Part shown: positions 11,603 through 20,056 of the stretch, one piece after another
Numbering within the stretch: position 1 is the stretch's first letter
Layout of the letters: the number at the start of each line of letters is the position of its first letter
Origin: Bacteroidales bacterium
Lineage (GTDB): Bacteria; Bacteroidota; Bacteroidia; Bacteroidales; UBA932
Assembly (NCBI GenBank): GCA_017483985.1
Contig: JAFUUB010000061.1
Span: 1 to 52,902 of the forward strand
Direction: 5' to 3'
DNA: 52,902 nt
The notes under the pieces: generated by a model
The model's database searches: none
The model's input: only the letters and a program-made list of their open reading frames with translations
What the model was told of the DNA's origin: nothing
Program-made: the position numbers and the translations under genes

Positions 11603-11881
11603 ATGGAAGCCACACGCATACAGACCGTCCTCCGATTGGAGCCCGAGCTGCTCGAAAGGGTGAAACGGCGCGCCCGAAAAGAAAAGAAATCCTTTAACCG
11701 TTACGTCGAGCAGTTGCTTGAACGGGAAACAAGTTTGTATTTCCCGAAACTGCCAGAAGGCTTTACGATCTCCGAGGAAGTGCTCGGACTTGGCCGGTTC
11801 CATTTGGAAGAGCCCAGTGCAGCAGAACTTGCAGCGGATCCGAAACTAGCCTATTTGTGGGAAAAATATGGGAAGAAATAG
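11603..11881 (+). CDS. Antitoxin with ribbon-helix-helix-like N-terminus
   Basis: This 92-residue protein is the probable DNA-binding antitoxin of a type II pair. Residues about 5-35 (RIQTVLRLEPELLERVKRRA and the following basic helix with FNRYVEQLLERE) look like an Arc/CopG-type ribbon-helix-helix that would bind its own promoter. The C-terminal half is acidic and probably wraps the toxin. Its last 14 bases overlap the start of the PIN-domain gene, the usual toxin-antitoxin arrangement. Autoregulation from the adjacent promoter is expected by analogy and not shown by a visible operator. Confidence 0.8.
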   Translation: MEATRIQTVLRLEPELLERVKRRARKEKKSFNRYVEQLLERETSLYFPKLPEGFTISEEVLGLGRFHLEEPSAAELAADPKLAYLWEKYGKK

Positions 11882-12320
11882 TTTGAAAGTTTATCTGGAT
11901 ACCAACGTATTATTGGATGTCCTTTCCCCGAAAGAGCGGCCATCTGCCAAAGCGTCGCGCATAATCTTTCAGGCCAGCCGCTCCGGCTACCTGGAAGCCG
12001 TTCTTTCTACACAGAGCATCCTGGATGCCGAGTATGTCTTATCCAAACAGACGGAATACTCTCCGGAACAATTTGCCCGTCAAACCCTTCTTATCCTGAA
12101 TTATATCAATGTCCGAAGCATCGATTCCGCAAACATGCGCGAAGCGCTGATCCTCCCGTCCGGAGACCTGGAAGACAATGCCCAGTATGCATTGGCAGAC
12201 AGCGAAGGATGCGACATCCTCGTCACGTCCGACCGGACTTTCAAGCGCACACGGACACCAACGGGCCTTCCGGTATTTACGCCGGAAGAACTCGTCGCCC
12301 GTATGACTGAAAAAGAGTAA
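11868..12320 (+). CDS. PIN-domain ribonuclease toxin (VapC-like)
   Basis: The 150-residue product is a PIN-fold endoribonuclease, expected to cleave RNA when freed from its antitoxin. Acidic metal-binding positions are visible: Asp in YLDTNVLLD (about residue 10), Glu in DAEYVL (about 58), Asp in GDLEDNAQYA (about 104) and Asp in LVTSDRTF (about 121). The spacing fits the PIN_3 group. It overlaps the antitoxin gene by 14 bases. It ends only 3 bases from the convergent GH125 stop with no hairpin between them, so transcripts probably overlap. Target RNA cannot be predicted. Confidence 0.86.
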   Translation: MGRNSLKVYLDTNVLLDVLSPKERPSAKASRIIFQASRSGYLEAVLSTQSILDAEYVLSKQTEYSPEQFARQTLLILNYINVRSIDSANMREALILPSGDLEDNAQYALADSEGCDILVTSDRTFKRTRTPTGLPVFTPEELVARMTEKE

Positions 12321-12323
12321 GTG

Positions 12324-13784
12324 CTACCGGATGCTGTTGAGCAGGTCCAGCTTGCCGTCGCCGATCAGCTTGATGACCAGCTCGCCGAAAAGGGTGTTCT
12401 GCCAGGCGAACCAGGGACGGGTAAAGTCGGAGGCGTCGTCCCGGTGGAAAGACTCGTGGATGAAGCCGGTGCCGGCATCCGTGGCCAGCAGCGTTTCCAT
12501 GCACCACTTGATCTCCGCATCGTCCTTCGCCGTAAAGGCACGCATCATGATGCTCATCGGCCAGATCACCTCGGTCCCGATGTGCGGCCCGCCGATGCCC
12601 TCGGCGGCCTTACCGCGCCAGAAATAGGGATTGCTGTCGCTCCAGACAAAGCGGCGGGTATTCTGGTAGATGGGATCGTCCGCCAAAGATTCGTCCAGAT
12701 AGGCCAACGACAGCAGGCTCGGAACGTTGGCATCGTCCATCAGGTACTGGTTGCCGAAGCCGTCGGCCTCGAAGGCATAGATGGGGCCGAAGGAAGTCGT
12801 GCGGTTGACCGCATACTCCTGCAGGGCGGCGGCGACTTCGTCGGCCAGGGCCCGGCACTCACCCGCGAGGGCGGTCTCGTGATTGACCGTCTCCAGGATT
12901 TCGGCGGCTTTGCGCAAGATGCTGACGGCGAAGAAGTTGGACGGAATCAGGAACTCGAACTGGGTCGCATCGTCGGACGGGCGGAAGGAAGAAGCGATCA
13001 GCCCGACCGGCTTGACGGGGTTGCCGCGTCCGACCCGGTCCTTGGTATCAAGCTGCCGGTCCGTGACGCGCAGGAAATAGTACGGCCCGTCGCCGTCCTT
13101 GCGCTGCTGGGTCCGGAAGGTCTCGAGGATGGTCCGGACGGCCTTCAGCCAGGTCTCTCCGAAAACGGAAGTGTCACCCGTCGTCTTCCAATAATGATGG
13201 GCCAGGCGGACCGGATAACAGTGTGAGTCAATCTCCCATTTGCGCTCGAAGACGTTCGGATCGTGCGGAGCACCGGTATCGTCCTTGGCGCCCTCCCCTG
13301 TCGGCCCGTCGTTGAACGCGTTGGCATACGGGTCGATGGTTATCAGGCGCAACTGGGTGTTGATCACGCCCGCGAGCATCTTTCTGAGGTGTTCATCGCC
13401 ACCGGCCAGTTGGACATATGGCCAGACCTGCGCCCCGGAATCCCGGAGCCACATGGCATGGATATCTCCCGTATAGACAAAGGTCTCGGGCGTCTCACCG
13501 TCCCGGAAATGGACCGTCGTATCCAGGGTGTTCGGGAAACAGTTCACGAACATCCAGCGGAGTTTGGGGTTCTGCAGGAGCGCCGACACTTCGCTGATCT
13601 TCGCCTCGACGGCCTCGCTGCGGAACAGCCGGTCCGCCTCAGTCGGACGCTGGGAAATATAGTTCCCGGCCGCATCCACGGTCTGCACGATTTGATCGGC
13701 CGGTTCGGAATGCTTGGAAGGCTGGCCACACGACACCGCGAGCAGGCTGAGGCCGGCTGCGAGGCATTGAACAAAAGTTTTCAT
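12324..13784 (-). CDS. Glycoside hydrolase family 125 exo-alpha-1,6-mannosidase lipoprotein
   Basis: GH125 enzymes remove terminal alpha-1,6-linked mannose by an inverting mechanism, acting on N-glycan or fungal mannan fragments. The product is 486 residues from the ATG at 13784, which gives a lipoprotein signal ending LLAVSC (Cys19); the longer frame adds only nine residues. Family landmarks include FVYTGDIHAMWLRDS near residue 110, DPYANAFNDGPTG, WEIDSHCYPVRLA and, near the end, TGFIHESFHRDD and WFAWQNTLFGELV. It is the last gene of a unit with a TlpA-like lipoprotein and a Na/Pi transporter. No SusCD pair is adjacent, so it probably acts on fragments from elsewhere. Confidence 0.93.
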   Translation of the reverse strand: MKTFVQCLAAGLSLLAVSCGQPSKHSEPADQIVQTVDAAGNYISQRPTEADRLFRSEAVEAKISEVSALLQNPKLRWMFVNCFPNTLDTTVHFRDGETPETFVYTGDIHAMWLRDSGAQVWPYVQLAGGDEHLRKMLAGVINTQLRLITIDPYANAFNDGPTGEGAKDDTGAPHDPNVFERKWEIDSHCYPVRLAHHYWKTTGDTSVFGETWLKAVRTILETFRTQQRKDGDGPYYFLRVTDRQLDTKDRVGRGNPVKPVGLIASSFRPSDDATQFEFLIPSNFFAVSILRKAAEILETVNHETALAGECRALADEVAAALQEYAVNRTTSFGPIYAFEADGFGNQYLMDDANVPSLLSLAYLDESLADDPIYQNTRRFVWSDSNPYFWRGKAAEGIGGPHIGTEVIWPMSIMMRAFTAKDDAEIKWCMETLLATDAGTGFIHESFHRDDASDFTRPWFAWQNTLFGELVIKLIGDGKLDLLNSIR

Positions 13785-13812
13785 ATATGGGTTCAGGCTG
13801 GGGTAAAACACG

Positions 13813-14343
13813 CTATTGTTCCAGGAAGATCTTTACTTTCTCGGTCATCACCGTGGAGAGCAGGACCTTTCCTCTGGGGCTGATGACGTATTTGGTCGGG
13901 ATCCATTTCACGCCGTAATCAGCGGAAACCTGGGTCTCCTTCCATTTCTTGAATCCCTCGGACAGTTGGAGCCAGTCCATCTCGTGTTCCGCCGTATATT
14001 TGCGCAGCTGCTGCGGATCCGTATCGAAAGAGATGCCGATGAATTCCACCTCCGGATGCGCCTCGTGGAGCCGAACGAGTTCGTCGATTTCCTCGCGGCA
14101 ATCCGGGCACCAGGTCGCCCAGAAGTCTATGACCAAGGTTTTCCCCTTGAAATCCTTCAGGGTATAGGTTTTTCCGTCGAGACCGGTCAGGGAAAAATCC
14201 GGGGCCTTCTCGCCTACCTGAATCAGGTTGACAGCGTATTCCGGATCCAGGTCATCGGCTACGGTGATCGCGGCGCTGTGGGAGCGGTTGGCGCAAGAAA
14301 GGGCGGTCAACAAGGTGACGGCCAGTAAAAAGACTTTTTTCAT
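13813..14343 (-). CDS. TlpA/ResA-like thioredoxin-fold lipoprotein
   Basis: This 176-residue periplasmic thiol-disulfide oxidoreductase has a lipobox-like LTALSC (Cys17) and an AhpC/TSA-type fold. The segment APDFSLTGLDGKTYTL begins near residue 47 and the active site WCPDC has cysteines at 79 and 82. The cis-proline segment WIPTKYVIS follows near residue 148. Enzymes of this type reduce apocytochromes or other cell-envelope disulfides, or act as envelope peroxidase-like proteins; the partner is unknown. Its ATG overlaps the end of the upstream transporter gene by four bases, and GH125 starts 28 bases downstream. Confidence 0.9.
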   Translation of the reverse strand: MKKVFLLAVTLLTALSCANRSHSAAITVADDLDPEYAVNLIQVGEKAPDFSLTGLDGKTYTLKDFKGKTLVIDFWATWCPDCREEIDELVRLHEAHPEVEFIGISFDTDPQQLRKYTAEHEMDWLQLSEGFKKWKETQVSADYGVKWIPTKYVISPRGKVLLSTVMTEKVKIFLEQ

Positions 14344-16022
14344 AATTTGATGGCTTTCAGGGAACGGATCGATTTTGCCAGGTTGATCATGTGGTCAGCC
14401 ATACGCTCGGCATTGGAGGACAGTTCCAGGTACTGTGCGCCGACGGAAGGGGTACAGATTCCCTTTTCCATCCGGGCGATATGTCCTTCTTCCATCCTGC
14501 GGGTGTAATCGTCAATCTCCTCTTCGATTTCATTCGCTTTTTCCAGTGCCGAAAGGTCCTCATCCCGGTATGCCGTCAAAGCCTTTTCATACAGGCGGTG
14601 GAGCAGCTCTTTCAATTGGCTGATCTCATATTTGGCGTCATCGGAGAACTGCTGGGACGATTCCGACAGGGCCACGGCATATTCCACGATATTTTCCGCA
14701 TAGTCGCCGATCCGTTCCAGATCCCGGATATTCCGGTAGGTTCCGGAAAGATAGGTGCGGTCCTTCTCTCCCAGTCCGCTTTTCCCGCTGAGTCGTACGA
14801 CGAATGCGATCAGTTCCTGGTTGATGAAGTTCAACTGGCGTTCATCCCGTTCGAAAAGGTTCTTCGAGGAGAAGTCCAGCTGTGTAGCCATTGCCAGGCT
14901 GCGGTCGATGTTCTCCAGGGCGATATCGGCCATCCGGAGAATCTCCCGCTTGACCTGCGAGACGGCGACAGGCGGCGTACGCAGCATGTTGTCGTCGACA
15001 TAGCGAAGCGTGAATTCGGTATTCTCCGCCAGGGGCCTGTCCGGGATCAGCCGCATGACAAGGGCCACCAGCATGCCGGTAAGCGGCAGCATGATGGCTA
15101 CGGTCACCGTGTTGAAGAAGGTATGGAACATGGCCAGCTGCACCTGCGGGGCTGACGGGAACAGACGCTCGAAGAGGGAGCCATAGGAAATATCGAACCA
15201 GCCGAGGCCCCAGGCCGCCAGCATGAAGAGGGCCACACCGGCGCAGTTGAACAGCAGGTGGATGAGGGCCGTACGCTTGGCGTTGGTACCGCTGGTGACA
15301 CCGGCGATGACCGCCACGACGCAGGAACCGATATTGGAACCCATCGTCAGGTAGATACCCTGGTCGATGCCGATGAGCCCGGTCACGACCATGGCCAGGG
15401 CGATGGAAGTCATGACGGAAGAACTCTGGATGATGGCCGTGAAGACGGCGCCCAAAAGGACCAGCAGCAACGGATTGCTGATTCCGGCCAGGAAGGTCTT
15501 GACCCCGTCCAGCGCCGCGAACGCTTCCATGGAACCGCTCATCAGTTCCAGACCGACGAACAACAGGCCGAAGCCGGCCAGGATGCCGCCGAGGGTCTTG
15601 TATGTGCTCCGTTTGGCGAAGATGCTCAGGAAGGCTCCCAACCCGGCGAAAGCGGAGAAGATCACGCTTGTCGAAACGGAATTCCCGCCGAACATACCCA
15701 GGGCTACGATCTGTGCCGTGACCGTGGTACCGATATTGGCGCCGTATATGATCGTTGCAGCCTGGGCGAGGGAGATGATACCGGCATTGACGAAGCCGAT
15801 GGTCATGACGGTCGTTGCGCCGGAACTCTGGATGGCGGCGGTTCCGAGCGCGCCGATTCCAACTCCAAGAAGCTTGCTGTCAGAGGCTTTTGCGAATAGT
15901 TTCTTTAATTTTTCCGAGCTCGCAGCCTCGAGATTCGAGCTCATCATCTGACAGGCGATGAGGAATACACCGATTCCCGCAAGCAATGTCAGCAAGGATG
16001 TAATGATTGCTGTTAAATCCAT
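14340..16022 (-). CDS. Na+/phosphate cotransporter with C-terminal PhoU domain
   Basis: This is an inner-membrane sodium-coupled phosphate transporter of the NptA/PNaS family, 560 residues. The first 330 or so residues hold the helical repeats with paired QSS motifs (GTAAIQSSGATTV near residue 60 and IIQSSSVMTS near 195), diagnostic for the family. Residues about 350-560 form a PhoU-like helical bundle containing RDLERIGDYAENI. The start lies 66 bases below the upstream metallo-hydrolase gene, with a perfect hairpin between. The gene begins a translationally coupled unit with the TlpA-like protein. It may take up phosphate released by the histidine phosphatase encoded at 29.7-31.1 kb; that link is inference. 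Confidence 0.95.
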   Translation of the reverse strand: MDLTAIITSLLTLLAGIGVFLIACQMMSSNLEAASSEKLKKLFAKASDSKLLGVGIGALGTAAIQSSGATTVMTIGFVNAGIISLAQAATIIYGANIGTTVTAQIVALGMFGGNSVSTSVIFSAFAGLGAFLSIFAKRSTYKTLGGILAGFGLLFVGLELMSGSMEAFAALDGVKTFLAGISNPLLLVLLGAVFTAIIQSSSVMTSIALAMVVTGLIGIDQGIYLTMGSNIGSCVVAVIAGVTSGTNAKRTALIHLLFNCAGVALFMLAAWGLGWFDISYGSLFERLFPSAPQVQLAMFHTFFNTVTVAIMLPLTGMLVALVMRLIPDRPLAENTEFTLRYVDDNMLRTPPVAVSQVKREILRMADIALENIDRSLAMATQLDFSSKNLFERDERQLNFINQELIAFVVRLSGKSGLGEKDRTYLSGTYRNIRDLERIGDYAENIVEYAVALSESSQQFSDDAKYEISQLKELLHRLYEKALTAYRDEDLSALEKANEIEEEIDDYTRRMEEGHIARMEKGICTPSVGAQYLELSSNAERMADHMINLAKSIRSLKAIKL

Positions 16023-16062
16023 TTTTTCTCTTTAACCGCGCGCCTATACTGCAATTATCGTT

Positions 16063-16085
16063 CCGTCGGAACCAAGTTCCGACGG
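16063..16085 (-). terminator. Perfect hairpin between the MBL-rubredoxin and Na/Pi genes
   Basis: A 10-bp perfect inverted repeat (CCGTCGGAAC and its complement) has a 3-base loop and lies just after the MBL-rubredoxin stop. There is no T-run on either strand, so it may attenuate, protect mRNA ends, or terminate inefficiently. Confidence 0.5.
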
Positions 16086-16088
16086 ATT

Positions 16089-17030
16089 TCAGGCAGGATT
16101 GAATTTTCCTTTCCCCTGCCTGCAGCGGGGGCATTTCCAGTCATCGGGGAGATCTTCGAAAGCGACCCCGTCATGCTCCGCCGGATCATAGACGTAGCCG
16201 CAGATGCTGCAGACGTATTTGCCGGAAGCCTTCCGGGCGGAAAAATCGACCTCGGCCAAGACGGTGGGAACCGGATTGTCCAGATCCATCACCCGTTTTG
16301 CCTCCAGGTTCTCATACCCCTGCGGCGAATGGGTGGAAAGATAGACGGTCGGATGGTTCCGGACGAATTCCCGTACACGGTCCAGGGTCTGGCGGGCCGC
16401 GGCGATGTCGTCGAAGACGACAGAAAGTTTGTTTTCATAGAGCGCCTCGTCGACATAGGTGATGTCGCCCTGGAACATGTAGAAGAGGCCTTCATCCTCT
16501 GCGATGATGAGGCTGTTGCCGTTCGTGTGGCCTTTCGCATTGATGAAATAGACGCCTTCGCAAATCTTCTGGGACTGCGGGAAGTTGAAATACGCCCCAT
16601 CGGTGAAGTGCACCGGGATGAGGTTCGGGATTTCCTTCAGTTCTTCCGCGCCCAGTTCATCGGCATTGACATAAATCTCCGCATTCGGGAAAGAACGCAG
16701 TTCCCCGGAGTGGTCGGAATGCCTGTGCGTGAGCAGGATCTTTGTCACGTCAGCGGGGCCGTAGCCGAGTCCGGCCAGGGCATCCATGTAGTTGCAGATG
16801 TCTTTCCCGGTGTAGGCCACGGAGGTCTCATTGGGGGCCTCTTCCGGCGTACCCGCCGGCAGGCCGGTATCTACCAGGATGACATCCGATCCCGTGTCGA
16901 TGACATAGTTCTGTAAACTGCCGCGATAACGGATATTCGGGTCGAACTTGTCAGCACCTTCTTCGCCGCCGAATGCAAAAGGCTGCGTATAGAATCCGTC
17001 TTTCCTGAATTTGACTGCTTTGATTTTCAT
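16089..17030 (-). CDS. Metallo-beta-lactamase-fold hydrolase fused to rubredoxin
   Basis: The 313-residue product joins two domains. Residues 1 to about 260 are a metallo-beta-lactamase-fold hydrolase with the THRHSDH motif (His102, His104, Asp106, His107), a second metal histidine in GHTNG, and FQGDITYV. Residues about 270-313 are a rubredoxin with CSICG (Cys274, 277), the YDPAEHDGV segment and CPRC (Cys300, 303). In flavodiiron proteins the MBL fold binds a diiron site, but those have a flavodoxin domain, which is absent here. The fusion suggests an electron-transfer-linked redox function, or a hydrolase with a structural iron centre. No signal peptide is seen, so it is cytoplasmic. The substrate is unknown. 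Confidence 0.88.
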   Translation of the reverse strand: MKIKAVKFRKDGFYTQPFAFGGEEGADKFDPNIRYRGSLQNYVIDTGSDVILVDTGLPAGTPEEAPNETSVAYTGKDICNYMDALAGLGYGPADVTKILLTHRHSDHSGELRSFPNAEIYVNADELGAEELKEIPNLIPVHFTDGAYFNFPQSQKICEGVYFINAKGHTNGNSLIIAEDEGLFYMFQGDITYVDEALYENKLSVVFDDIAAARQTLDRVREFVRNHPTVYLSTHSPQGYENLEAKRVMDLDNPVPTVLAEVDFSARKASGKYVCSICGYVYDPAEHDGVAFEDLPDDWKCPRCRQGKGKFNPA

Positions 17031-17077
17031 AATTGTTTATTATTTGTTTCAGTGTTTCACAAGATGATTACGACGGG

Positions 17078-18622
17078 TCAGAAACCCGTGCCGAACTGGA
17101 GCCAGTACTTTTCCTCCAGGGCTTTCCAGGCACGGACGCCTTCGTTGTAGATGTACTCCGTGTAGGCATTCAGCACCGGAGCGGGCTGGGCTGCCGTCGG
17201 GAGTCCGTCCAGGGCCAGCTGCTCGAGCCGGAGCACTTCCTGGTTGAAGCCCTCCTTGGTGGACTGCCAGGACAGGGTGGCCAGCTTATTGGCCCGGCGG
17301 AACTGCCAGAGATAGCTGTCCGGGACATACTGCTTCTGACCGCAGACCTCAAAGTTCGCCGGAAGGGTCGTGGTCCCTGAGAAAACAGGGATCCGGGGGC
17401 TCTGCGCCGGGTTGTCCACCGAGATCCAGCAGATCCCGCCGATGCTGTCTGGCAGCCAGCTCCGGAGCTGTGTGATGTGGGAATAGGCACACCAGGCCAC
17501 GGCAACCGTGCGGCGGAACTCGACCGTTCCGGGAGCCAGGGTGTTCAGGGTATTCCGCAGGTTCGTCGAGAGCCAGGGATTCGCGACGGGGCTGACGATG
17601 GTATCCGCCGGATGCGTCTTGGTCGCTGCCCGGGCCATTTTGACACCCTTGGTCATGTCGAAGTCCGTCCCCTCGTACGTCTCCCGATAGAGCGCCATCA
17701 CCTCGCGGACGTCCACCTTTTTCTCCGGCTTGACGGAGAAGGGAAGCTCCGCCATGTCGTAGGTAAGTCCCAGCGACGGGGCGAAATGGTTCAGCAGGAA
17801 ATACTCCCGGTCATTGAAGTTCTTCCCGTTGGCATAGTCCGTATTGAATGACTTCCAGAAAATGAACGTGCCCTTGCCGTCCCACAGTCCGTTGTCGATG
17901 GCCACCTGCTCGACATTGACGGAAGCCATCATGTCCTTGTCCTTCCGGTCGATCGCACCGATGCGGGGAATGTTGGCCGAAACAGCCACATGGTCGTCCG
18001 GTACCCGCTTGGCGACCCAGGCGGCACCGATCCGGTCCTTCCCGATCCCGACGATCTCGAACTGCCAGACCTCGTTCTTGTCCGCCACGGTCAGGCATTC
18101 CCCACCGTCGCCGTAGCCGTACTGCTCCGCCAAGGAGCCCATGAGCCGGATGGCGTCCCGGGCGTTGTCACACCGCTGGAGGGCCACCCGCTCGAGTTCT
18201 TCGATGGTGAACCATCCCTTCTCGTTCACAAGCGTGTCCGGACCGCCGAACGTGGTCTCGCCGATGGCGAGCTGCTTTTCGTTGAAACAGGGATACGCCG
18301 TGTTGAGATAGGCGTAAGTATGGGCGGCCTCGGGGATTTCTCCCATGCATTTCACCCCCGTGGTGTCTCCCCGGAACCGGGTCTGCATGGTGCCCCGCAG
18401 GACCGGATGCATCGTCCCGGGCGCATGGTCGGCGGCGGGCTCCATCTGGACCCACGTACGGTAGCGGCCGTCGCAGGTGTGCGAGGTAATGACCGATCCG
18501 TCGGCGGAGGCCAGGCGGCCTACCATGATCGAGGTGCAGCTTTGACCGGGGAATTCCTCCTCCTGCGCACGGAGGGGAAGGATGACCGCCAGAAAGACGA
18601 GAAGAGACAGAAGTTTTTTCAT
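17078..18622 (-). CDS. Peptidase family C69 dipeptidase, secreted
   Basis: C69 (PepD-type) dipeptidases are N-terminal nucleophile hydrolases. The 514-residue product has a type I signal (MKKLLSLLVFLAVILPLRA) and the expected catalytic cysteine in GQSCTSIMVG (Cys29), which must become N-terminal after processing. The family blocks DGSVITSHTCD, GGGECLTVADKNEVW and WVAKRVPDDHVAVSAN follow. It probably degrades dipeptides in the periplasm. It lies 15 bases downstream of the nitroreductase gene on the same strand, then 47 bases above the MBL-rubredoxin gene. This peptidase makes sense in an asaccharolytic or mixed-substrate gut organism, but no specific substrate can be assigned. Confidence 0.93.
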   Translation of the reverse strand: MKKLLSLLVFLAVILPLRAQEEEFPGQSCTSIMVGRLASADGSVITSHTCDGRYRTWVQMEPAADHAPGTMHPVLRGTMQTRFRGDTTGVKCMGEIPEAAHTYAYLNTAYPCFNEKQLAIGETTFGGPDTLVNEKGWFTIEELERVALQRCDNARDAIRLMGSLAEQYGYGDGGECLTVADKNEVWQFEIVGIGKDRIGAAWVAKRVPDDHVAVSANIPRIGAIDRKDKDMMASVNVEQVAIDNGLWDGKGTFIFWKSFNTDYANGKNFNDREYFLLNHFAPSLGLTYDMAELPFSVKPEKKVDVREVMALYRETYEGTDFDMTKGVKMARAATKTHPADTIVSPVANPWLSTNLRNTLNTLAPGTVEFRRTVAVAWCAYSHITQLRSWLPDSIGGICWISVDNPAQSPRIPVFSGTTTLPANFEVCGQKQYVPDSYLWQFRRANKLATLSWQSTKEGFNQEVLRLEQLALDGLPTAAQPAPVLNAYTEYIYNEGVRAWKALEEKYWLQFGTGF

Positions 18623-18637
18623 CGCAGCGGTTTGACT

Positions 18638-19246
18638 CTAATAGAACTTGACGATTTCGTCGAGCGGACGATGCACGGGCATGCCTGGCTCTTCCGCCCG
18701 GTATCCCAACGAGATGACCGCCATGACGGTTTCATTCTCAGGGATGCCGAACAAGGCACGCAGCGCCTCGGCATCGCGGATGCCCATGATCAGGGTATCA
18801 AAGCCCATGTCCCTGGCTTTCAGCACCAGATAGGCATTGCTGAGGCCGTTGTCATAGGCTCCCCAGCCGTCACCGACCTCGTTGCTGGGCGTCCCGCGGA
18901 AGAAACCGGACTTCCCCTTTTCGAAGGTCGAGACGATCAGGACGGGCGCGTTCAGGACTTTGGCCTTGTTGCCGCCGATCAGTTCCAGGACCGCCTCCCG
19001 TTTTTCCGGGCTGATGGCCACGTAATATTTGCTCGGCTGTTGGTTCGCCCAGGAGGGTGCCTGCTGGGCGGCCGTCAGGAGCTGCCGGACCTCCGCCTCG
19101 GAAATGGTGCGGCCGGCCTCATAAGCACGGACGCTCCGCCGGGTGAGGAAAAGCTCATCGAGGGAAGGCGCAGCCTGCGGGGGCTGCCCGGTGCATCCCG
19201 CCAGCAAAGCCGGCAAGGCGCATAAGAACATCGCTATTTTCTTCAT
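18638..19246 (-). CDS. Nitroreductase family lipoprotein
   Basis: This is a flavin-dependent NAD(P)H oxidoreductase of the nitroreductase superfamily. I chose the ATG at 19246 (202 residues) because it begins a lipoprotein signal ending ALLAGC (Cys18); in-frame ATGs at 19264 and an extension to 19294 are weaker because they overlap the upstream gene. Motifs include RRSVRAYEAGRTIS near residue 32, QAPSWANQQPSKYYVAIS and the C-terminal MGIRDAEALRALFGIPENE. Exported nitroreductases are seen in Bacteroidales. The physiological substrate is unknown. The gene lies between the small membrane protein and the C69 peptidase and is probably cotranscribed with both. Confidence 0.88.
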   Translation of the reverse strand: MKKIAMFLCALPALLAGCTGQPPQAAPSLDELFLTRRSVRAYEAGRTISEAEVRQLLTAAQQAPSWANQQPSKYYVAISPEKREAVLELIGGNKAKVLNAPVLIVSTFEKGKSGFFRGTPSNEVGDGWGAYDNGLSNAYLVLKARDMGFDTLIMGIRDAEALRALFGIPENETVMAVISLGYRAEEPGMPVHRPLDEIVKFY

Positions 19247-19256
19247 GTTTCCGTAT

Positions 19257-19508
19257 TTATTCATCTTTCTTCGGAATCTTGGCCCCAAGGACATAGAAGA
19301 CGCCCATCAGCAACGCAATACCGAGGGAAACGCCGAGATACAGGAGGAAATCCTGCCATGAAATTACTTTCCCGAATATCCACAACAGGATGGGATAGCC
19401 GAAGATATACACCAGTGCGGCCGGCCAAACCGCCTTGAGGATCCTTTTTTGCTCACTGTCCAGATGCATGTCTGATCGGTTTTTATATTCCGGGACGAAT
19501 TTAATCAT
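19257..19508 (-). CDS. Small two-helix membrane protein
   Basis: The 83-residue product has two hydrophobic segments (about residues 28-46 and 54-74) separated by a short polar turn, a basic/acidic N-terminus and the charged tail KIPKKDE. Both termini are probably cytoplasmic. It starts at the ATG at 19508; an internal ATG at residue 14 would give MHLDSEQ and is also possible. Its stop lies 10 bases before the nitroreductase start, so it leads that operon. I do not recognise the family and no function can be given. It marks the core-side boundary of the accessory island. Confidence 0.7.
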   Translation of the reverse strand: MIKFVPEYKNRSDMHLDSEQKRILKAVWPAALVYIFGYPILLWIFGKVISWQDFLLYLGVSLGIALLMGVFYVLGAKIPKKDE

Positions 19509-19633
19509 AATATGGAGAACAACGTGGCGATAGCCGGTTTTTTTTCATCAATTTACCGGCACGCCCATCACCACCGGGGTTGTGACCTGATCTCCCCACC
19601 ACCGCAAGAAATAGCCTCCGGCTTTCTCCATAC

Positions 19634-19680
19634 ATCCGCTCCCGGTTGCGGTCGACGATCCGGGAGCGGATTGTTTTATC
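19634..19680 (+). terminator. Strong intrinsic terminator at the island edge
   Basis: A perfect 12-bp inverted repeat (ATCCGCTCCCGG, 19634-19645, with 19660-19671) has a 14-base loop and is followed by TTGTTTTATC. No intact + strand gene precedes it in the 19509-19633 stretch, where I see nothing coding, so it probably ended a gene that has been lost. It merges into the next promoter. Confidence 0.7.
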
Positions 19681-19701
19681 GCTCTCCGATCGCTATCTTT
19701 G
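19671..19701 (+). promoter_or_regulatory. Promoter reading into the RHS remnant and element copy A
   Basis: TTG (19671-19673), a 20-base spacer and TATCTTTG (19694-19701) form a good Bacteroidota promoter. The -33 element is embedded in the T-tract of the preceding terminator. Confidence 0.65.
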
Positions 19702-19702
19702 T

Positions 19703-19822
19703 ATGCTTGATAGTATTCCAAACAGTGTGTCCGGAAAGGAACGCCTTGACCGCGCGGGACTTACCCTTTACGACGTCGGAGCAAAGAGGTACGAACCACG
19801 CAGTTTCTTCCGGAAGGCCTGA
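19703..19822 (+). pseudogene. RHS-repeat C-terminal core remnant
   Basis: This 39-codon frame contains SGKERLDRAGLTLYDVGAKR followed by YEP. It mirrors the end of RHS core domains in Bacteroidales, where a 'GKE.D...GL..YD.GAR.YDP' block precedes the variable toxin tip. The rest of the RHS protein is missing on both sides. The ATG sits within two bases of the -7 element, so the frame is unlikely to be translated as drawn. The stop codon lies inside the first inverted-repeat arm of element copy A. I treat it as decayed coding DNA. Confidence 0.55.
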
Positions 19823-20019
19823 CACCAAAATGGGCTCTCACGGTGTCTCGGTGTCAGGGGTAGGATTATGATCCGGGGCCTGACACGGAATCCCTCTTTT
19901 ACGCATTCCCGGTGTCAGTGCTGCCGGAAATATACCTGATCGTACGCTGTTTCTTCTTGCCCCCCTCTTTTAGCACAAGCTCCGGTTATCTTAGCAGCCG
20001 TAAATGGTTGCAAGATGAC
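19808..20019. repeat. Double-dyad element, copy A (212 bp)
   Basis: The element begins TTCCGG and contains two inverted-repeat pairs, CCTGACAC/GTGTCAGG (19818-19825, 19851-19858) and CCTGACAC/GTGTCAG (19879-19886, 19912-19918). Each pair has a loop of exactly 25 bases, and the pairs start 61 bp apart. Outer arms TTCCGG and GCCGGAA bracket the unit. The remainder, to CAAGATGAC, matches copies B and C but has no gene beyond: after MT the frame closes within 11 codons against the next gene's terminator. Confidence 0.85.
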
Positions 20020-20020
20020 T

Positions 20021-20050
20021 GGAAAAGAAAAACGCTCACCGAAGTGAGCG
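20021..20050 (-). terminator. Terminator of the 20.1-kb lipoprotein gene
   Basis: The 7-bp inverted repeat CGCTCAC/GTGAGCG (20033-20039, 20044-20050) has a 4-base loop and on the minus strand is followed by GTTTTTCTTTTCC. It lies six bases after the stop codon. Confidence 0.85.
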
Positions 20051-20056
20051 CAGAGG

